48,918 nucleotides of DNA from positions 1-48,918 of the forward strand of contig JAFYQB010000013.1 in NCBI GenBank assembly GCA_017547285.1. Reading direction: 5' to 3'. Under the pieces are notes generated by a model. It did not search any database and was not told the DNA's origin. It saw nothing but the letters and a program-made list of their open reading frames with translations. Below are positions 45,409 to 48,918 of this stretch, in pieces; the stretch's first letter is position 1; each line of letters opens with the position of its first letter. Made by a program: the position numbers and the translations under genes. This DNA comes from Clostridia bacterium. Its GTDB lineage: Bacteria; Bacillota; Clostridia; Christensenellales; Aristaeellaceae.

Positions 45409-45446
45409 AAGAACCGTTCTGCCAAGCGGAACGGTTCTTCTTTTTT
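45409..45446 (+). terminator. Terminator after nrdD
   Basis: AAGAACCGTTC (45409-45419) pairs with GAACGGTTCTT (45429-45439), followed by CTTTTTT. Confidence 0.93.
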
Positions 45447-45471
45447 CAAAAGCAAATCATTCCCACGTACC

Positions 45472-45527
45472 AAACGGCCTCTTTCTGCAAACACTTCTCT
45501 GCGAAGCATGAACAGAAAGAGGCGTTT
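45472..45527 (+). promoter_or_regulatory. Hairpin covering the spoIVB ribosome binding site
   Basis: AAACG-G-CCTCTTTCTG (45472-45487) pairs with CAGAAAGAGGCGTTT (45513-45527), 15 bp with one bulged G. The right arm contains the AAAGAGG Shine-Dalgarno, and the ATG follows two bases after it. Folding would hide the ribosome binding site. Confidence 0.5.
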
Positions 45528-45529
45528 GT

Positions 45530-46789
45530 ATGCGAAGAGCATCTACCCCCGCGCGCCGCATGATCGGCTGGTTTTTGAGCGCGCTTGTCCTGACCGTTTA
45601 TTTTTCCCCGCATGCACAGCTTTTGCGCAGCCTGCCAGGTACCCTCAGCGTGGCGCGAGGTCAGGCTGCCGTGCTGGATGCGCCGTTCCCGCTGAAGGCA
45701 ACCATTCAGAGCGCGCCGGCGGACGCTTCCATGGCGCAGTCGCTTTCCGAGATGGATCAAACGGCTCAATCCTCCACTGCAACCATCAGCCTGTTCGGTC
45801 TGCTGCCCTTGCGTGAGGTGGATATTGAGATCAGCGATGACCTGCGCTTGTATCCCGGCGGACAGGCCGTGGGTGTGGCGCTGCACACCAAGGGCGTGCT
45901 GGTGGTGGGCACCAGCGACCTGACCGGCGCGAACAGCCCGGCACGGCTGGCAGGTATCAAGCCGGGGGATGTGATCATGAAGGCTGATGGCAGAGCCATC
46001 GAAAGCACGGACGATCTGACGGCCATCGTATCCGCTTATGGCGCGATGCCCCTGCCCCTGACCATTCAGCGCGGAAACAGCATCCTCTCGCTTACCCTGA
46101 ACGCCAAACGGGACGGTCAGAGCGGCGAATACCGCATTGGCGCATGGGTGCGCGATTCCACCGCCGGCGTGGGCACCATGAGCTTTTACGGCGAACTGGA
46201 AAAAGGCGCGGGCGTGCGCTACGGCGCGCTGGGGCATGCCATTACCGATACCGATACCCAGCAGGTGCTGACCGTGGGTGCAGGTGAACTGATGCTGGCG
46301 GATGTGGTGGATGTTCGCAAGGGGAAAAGCGGCTATCCGGGCGAACTGAAAGGCAGCTTTCTGCGTGAAGCCCGGGTGCTGGGCGGCATCCGGCGCAACA
46401 GCGTTTACGGCATTTACGGCGATTTGCACGCATTGCCGCAGCATCCCCTTTATCCGGACGGCCTGCCCATCGGCCGCCGCGACGCGGTGCATGAAGGGCC
46501 TGCAACCATTCTTTGCACGGTGGATGCAGAGGGCATGAAGGCCTATGCGGTGGAAATTACGCAGGTCACGCGCCAGTCAGCGCCCGCCCAGCGCAGTCTG
46601 GTGCTGAAGGTGACGGATGAACGTTTGCTGGAAAAGACCGGCGGCATCGTGCAGGGCATGAGCGGCAGCCCCATCATTCAGGACGGGCGGCTGATCGGAG
46701 CGGTGACGCATGTGTTTGTGAACGATCCGACCATGGGGTATGGGCTGTATATTGAATGGATGCTGGGGGAAACGGAAAGGAACGACTAG
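45530..46789 (+). CDS. spoIVB: SpoIVB sporulation serine peptidase (S55)
   Basis: A 419-aa protein made in the forespore and exported to the intermembrane space, where in Bacillus it cleaves SpoIVFA to activate sigma-K processing. It has an N-terminal signal anchor (about 12-30), a PDZ domain (about 110-200, with SPARLAGIKPGDVIMKADG) and a C-terminal S55 domain. The domain carries the catalytic His in RYGALGHAITD and nucleophile S380 in GMSGSPIIQDG. It points to a spore-forming lineage. The usual neighbour spo0A is not next to it here. Confidence 0.93.
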   Translation: MRRASTPARRMIGWFLSALVLTVYFSPHAQLLRSLPGTLSVARGQAAVLDAPFPLKATIQSAPADASMAQSLSEMDQTAQSSTATISLFGLLPLREVDIEISDDLRLYPGGQAVGVALHTKGVLVVGTSDLTGANSPARLAGIKPGDVIMKADGRAIESTDDLTAIVSAYGAMPLPLTIQRGNSILSLTLNAKRDGQSGEYRIGAWVRDSTAGVGTMSFYGELEKGAGVRYGALGHAITDTDTQQVLTVGAGELMLADVVDVRKGKSGYPGELKGSFLREARVLGGIRRNSVYGIYGDLHALPQHPLYPDGLPIGRRDAVHEGPATILCTVDAEGMKAYAVEITQVTRQSAPAQRSLVLKVTDERLLEKTGGIVQGMSGSPIIQDGRLIGAVTHVFVNDPTMGYGLYIEWMLGETERND

Positions 46790-46816
46790 TTCTACCAATA
46801 TTCACCATCCAAACAG

Positions 46817-46845
46817 TTGACCGCAAGGGCGCTGCATGCTACACT
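46817..46845 (+). promoter_or_regulatory. Promoter of the ECF/HTH-AAA-CYTH unit
   Basis: TTGACC (46817-46822) is 17 bp from TACACT (46840-46845), with an expected start near 46851. It is the only promoter seen for the two-gene unit. Confidence 0.7.
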
Positions 46846-46886
46846 TTCATTGGGGAGTGAGCCCGGGAAGCTCCTAAACGAAAGTG
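46843..46886 (+). other. Compact nested stem at the start of the ECF transcript
   Basis: ACTTTC (46843-46848) can pair with GAAAGT (46881-46886), enclosing GGAG/CTCC (about 46853-46875). The outer left arm overlaps the -10, so only the inner stem is certain to be in RNA. It sits just before the GGAGGG ribosome binding site and could be a small regulatory RNA or a protein-binding DNA repeat. Confidence 0.35.
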
Positions 46887-46900
46887 ACGGAGGGATGCTC

Positions 46901-47431
46901 ATGCCGCGTTCAACGAAAAGGATCTGTATCCATGCCATGGGGATCGCATTGTTTGTGGCACTCACAATGTGCCTGCAGGTGCCGGTTTTTGAAAACTACT
47001 ATCTCTGTCTGGGATATGCCGTCATGGCCGTGTACTGCTATTCCTTCGGTGCGGCAGCCGGCGCGCTGGTCGGCTCCATGGGTGTGGTGCTGTACTGCCT
47101 GCTGACATCCGGCCTGAGGGGCATGCCCGGCTGGGCGCTGGGTAACCTGGTCATCGGCCTGATCCTGGGGGCGACTTTCCAAAAAACAAAACACTGGAAG
47201 GGAATCCTGTTCTGGGCAGCCAACGGGCTGGCGGTTGTGACCGCCACCGCAGCGGGCGTTCTGGCAGTCAAGTCAGCGGTTGAATTCATTCTGTACGGTC
47301 AGCCTTTCTTTTTCCGGGTCGTCAAGAATGGATACGCTTTTACGGCTGATGTGATCGTGCTGCTGATCGGACTGGCAGTATGCGTAAAGCTGGATCCCAA
47401 ACTGGTGAAATGGACGGAGGAAGCGGCGTGA
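46901..47431 (+). CDS. ECF transporter S component
   Basis: A 176-aa membrane protein with five to six segments. MGIALFVALTMCLQVPVFENYYLCLGYAVMAVY (in two parts, near 12-44) and SGLRGMPGWALGNLVIGLILG resemble ECF S components that bind vitamins or nucleobase-like compounds. The substrate is not identified. ATG 46901 is preferred because GGAGGG ends seven bases before it; ATG 46895 touches that site. The stop overlaps the GTG start of the HTH-AAA-CYTH gene, so transporter and regulator/enzyme are made together. Confidence 0.82.
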   Translation: MPRSTKRICIHAMGIALFVALTMCLQVPVFENYYLCLGYAVMAVYCYSFGAAAGALVGSMGVVLYCLLTSGLRGMPGWALGNLVIGLILGATFQKTKHWKGILFWAANGLAVVTATAAGVLAVKSAVEFILYGQPFFFRVVKNGYAFTADVIVLLIGLAVCVKLDPKLVKWTEEAA

Positions 47432-48732
47432 ATGATTTCAGCTTTGGCAATTATCTGAGCCAACTGCGCCGGACCGCCGGACTGACGCAGCGGGCGCTGG
47501 CACAGCAGCTGGGCGTATCAGACAAGGCGGTATCCAAGTGGGAAAATGGCGCGGCAAAGCCAACCACCAACACCCTCAGAAAGTTAGCCGATCTGTTTGG
47601 AATATCGGTTGAAAAACTGCTGAATGAGAAAGAACGGAGGGAACCTATGCAAATGACAAAAATCGTCATCACGGGCGGCCCGTGCGCCGGAAAAACCACT
47701 GCCATGAGCTGGATCCAGAATTTCTTTACCAAGCTGGGATATGCCGTGCTGTTCGTGCCGGAAACTGCCACCGAACTGATCAGCGGCGGTCTGGCGCCCT
47801 GGACCTGCGGCACTCCGGTGGACTTTCAGAAGTGCCTGCTGCAGCTTCAGCTGGAAAAGGAAAAGGTGTTTGAGCAGGGCGCTGCGACCATGAATGCAGA
47901 CAAGGTGCTCATCGTGTGCGACCGCGGCGCACTGGACAACAAGGCCTATATGACGGATCTGGAATTTGCCGCGGTTACTTCGTTCCTGAACAGCAACGAG
48001 GTGGAGCTGCGCGATCAGTACGACGCTGTATTCCATCTCACAACGGCCGCCAAGGGTGCGGTGGCGTTCTACACCACTGCTAACAACACAGCCCGTACCG
48101 AAACGCCGGAACAGGCTGCCGCGCTGGATGACAAGCTGATTGCGGCATGGACGGGTCACCCGCATTTGCGGATCATTGATAATTCCACCGCGTTTGAAGA
48201 CAAGATCAAACGCCTGCTGGCGGAGATTTCCAGCTTTCTGGGCGAACCCGCGCCCTATGAGATCGAACGCAAATTCCTGATCGAATATCCGGATATCGCC
48301 TGGCTGGAGTCGCAGTCCAACTGCCAGCGCGTGGAGATCATCCAGACCTATCTGAAAACGGATGACGGAAGCGAAGCGCGCGTACGCCAGCGCGGCGCGG
48401 ACGGCCATTTCATCTACTCCATGACGACCAAAAAGAGCGTGAGCGACATGAAACGCGTGGAGATCGAGCGCAGGCTCAGTAAGGATGAATACCTGAACTG
48501 CCTGATGGACGCTGATCCGGCCTGCCGTCCCATACGTAAAACGAGGTATTGCCTCACGTATGAGAATCAGTATTTTGAAATCGACGTCTATCCGTTCTGG
48601 AAGGACCAGGCGATCGTGGAAATTGAACTGCGGGATGAGGAACAGTCGTTCCACTTCCCCAAAGAACTGAAAGTTCTCAGGGAAGTCACGGCGGACAGCG
48701 AATTCCGGAATGCGGCGCTGGCGAGAATCTGA
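47428..48732 (+). CDS. HTH-AAA(kinase-like)-CYTH three-domain fusion
   Basis: A 434-aa protein starting at GTG 47428 (GGAGG seven bases before). Residues 6-64 are an XRE-type HTH (TQRALAQQLGVSDKAVSKWENG). Residues 76-270 are a P-loop domain of the AAA_28/NadR-kinase-like type with Walker A GGPCAGKTT (83-91) and VLIVCDRG (160-167). Residues 277-430 are a CYTH triphosphate-tunnel domain with EIERKF (278-283), RVRQR (318-322) and E398/E400. An in-frame ATG at 47647 (residue 74) has its own GGAGGG five bases upstream, so a second, HTH-less product is likely. The layout recalls NadR (repressor plus kinase next to a transporter). Ligand and substrate are unknown. Confidence 0.88.
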   Translation: MNDFSFGNYLSQLRRTAGLTQRALAQQLGVSDKAVSKWENGAAKPTTNTLRKLADLFGISVEKLLNEKERREPMQMTKIVITGGPCAGKTTAMSWIQNFFTKLGYAVLFVPETATELISGGLAPWTCGTPVDFQKCLLQLQLEKEKVFEQGAATMNADKVLIVCDRGALDNKAYMTDLEFAAVTSFLNSNEVELRDQYDAVFHLTTAAKGAVAFYTTANNTARTETPEQAAALDDKLIAAWTGHPHLRIIDNSTAFEDKIKRLLAEISSFLGEPAPYEIERKFLIEYPDIAWLESQSNCQRVEIIQTYLKTDDGSEARVRQRGADGHFIYSMTTKKSVSDMKRVEIERRLSKDEYLNCLMDADPACRPIRKTRYCLTYENQYFEIDVYPFWKDQAIVEIELRDEEQSFHFPKELKVLREVTADSEFRNAALARI

Positions 48733-48773
48733 AAAGACTGATTTTGAATACAGTCAAATGCCAAAATCCGCAT

Positions 48774-48802
48774 AACAACAGAGGCAATTTGCCTCTGTTG
48801 TT
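48774..48802 (+). terminator. Hairpin after the HTH-AAA-CYTH gene
   Basis: A near-perfect 29-bp palindrome, AACAACAGAGGCAA with TTGCCTCTGTTGTT around a single T. It is a stable stem, though only a short T tail follows. Beyond it, CACCGTTTGCC (48851-48861) pairs with GGCAAACGGTG (48886-48896); no gene is seen up to the window edge. Confidence 0.7.
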
Positions 48803-48918
48803 CAGGCCGTCGAAAAAGCTCGCTGACGCGATCTTTTCCGCCGAAGAATGCACCGTTTGCCTACTCGCCTGACGGCTCGCCGGGCGGCAAACGGTGTAAG
48901 GAAAGCCTTGCTGCGCAA

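Overview
The window is a G+C-rich chromosomal segment of an anaerobic Gram-positive bacterium, most likely a Clostridia-class Bacillota from a gut-like habitat. The support is: S10/spc ribosomal gene order with zinc-type S14, L36 and Adk; a SpoIVB sporulation protease; an oxygen-sensitive class III ribonucleotide reductase (NrdD); AGGAGG ribosome binding sites; and DUF896, DUF1292, DegV and ECF-transporter proteins. I cannot name genus or species from sequence alone.

Layout. (1) 1-5.7 kb, nitrogen metabolism: gdhA and a Crp/Fnr-type regulator on the minus strand, then divergently nrfA (ammonia-forming nitrite reductase) with its system II heme-attachment genes resB and ccsA. An 18-bp FNR-like palindrome lies between regulator and nrfA. 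(2) 5.7-7.9 kb, minus strand: recF and an AEC-family permease. (3) 8.0-21.3 kb: one long r-protein cluster from rpsJ to rpmJ, including secY, adk, map, a KOW gene and infA. It is led by a strong promoter and a roughly 258-nt folded leader, and it stops after rpmJ where rpsM-rpsK-rpoA-rplQ would normally follow. (4) 21.4-26.6 kb: two overlapping GNAT genes, then on the minus strand an M28 peptidase and a 1011-aa MFS transporter-GH2 glycosidase fusion.

(5) 26.7-36.4 kb: a membrane and glycan block. It has a DUF6020-like membrane protein, then five genes joined by start/stop overlaps (GT2, DUF354, GT-C-like membrane protein, zinc-ribbon/Yip1 protein, M1-like peptidase), then a GT2-GtrA fusion. 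(6) 36.4-42.5 kb, small housekeeping and stress genes: a GNAT with a Cys tail, DUF896, DUF1292 behind a long leader, DegV, an ECF S component, a ferritin-like protein, DUF1858, another GNAT, a YgjP-type metalloprotease and a small membrane protein. (7) 42.5-45.4 kb: nrdD behind a promoter framed by NrdR-like boxes and a dense cluster of DnaA-box-like sites. (8) 45.5-48.7 kb: spoIVB, then a two-gene unit of an ECF S component and an HTH-AAA(P-loop kinase-like)-CYTH fusion.

The strongest candidates for undescribed biology are four. The HTH-AAA-CYTH fusion has an apparent internal start and is paired with an ECF S component, resembling NadR in layout. The MFS-GH2 single-chain fusion would couple import and hydrolysis. 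The five-gene coupled glycan operon mixes glycosyltransferases with a peptidase. The DnaA-like box array lies upstream of nrdD. Several unassigned structured leaders (rpsJ, secY-adk, DUF1292, the 46.8-kb ECF gene) and a two-hairpin dispersed repeat are also recorded. No tRNA, rRNA, CRISPR array, insertion sequence or prophage gene was seen.
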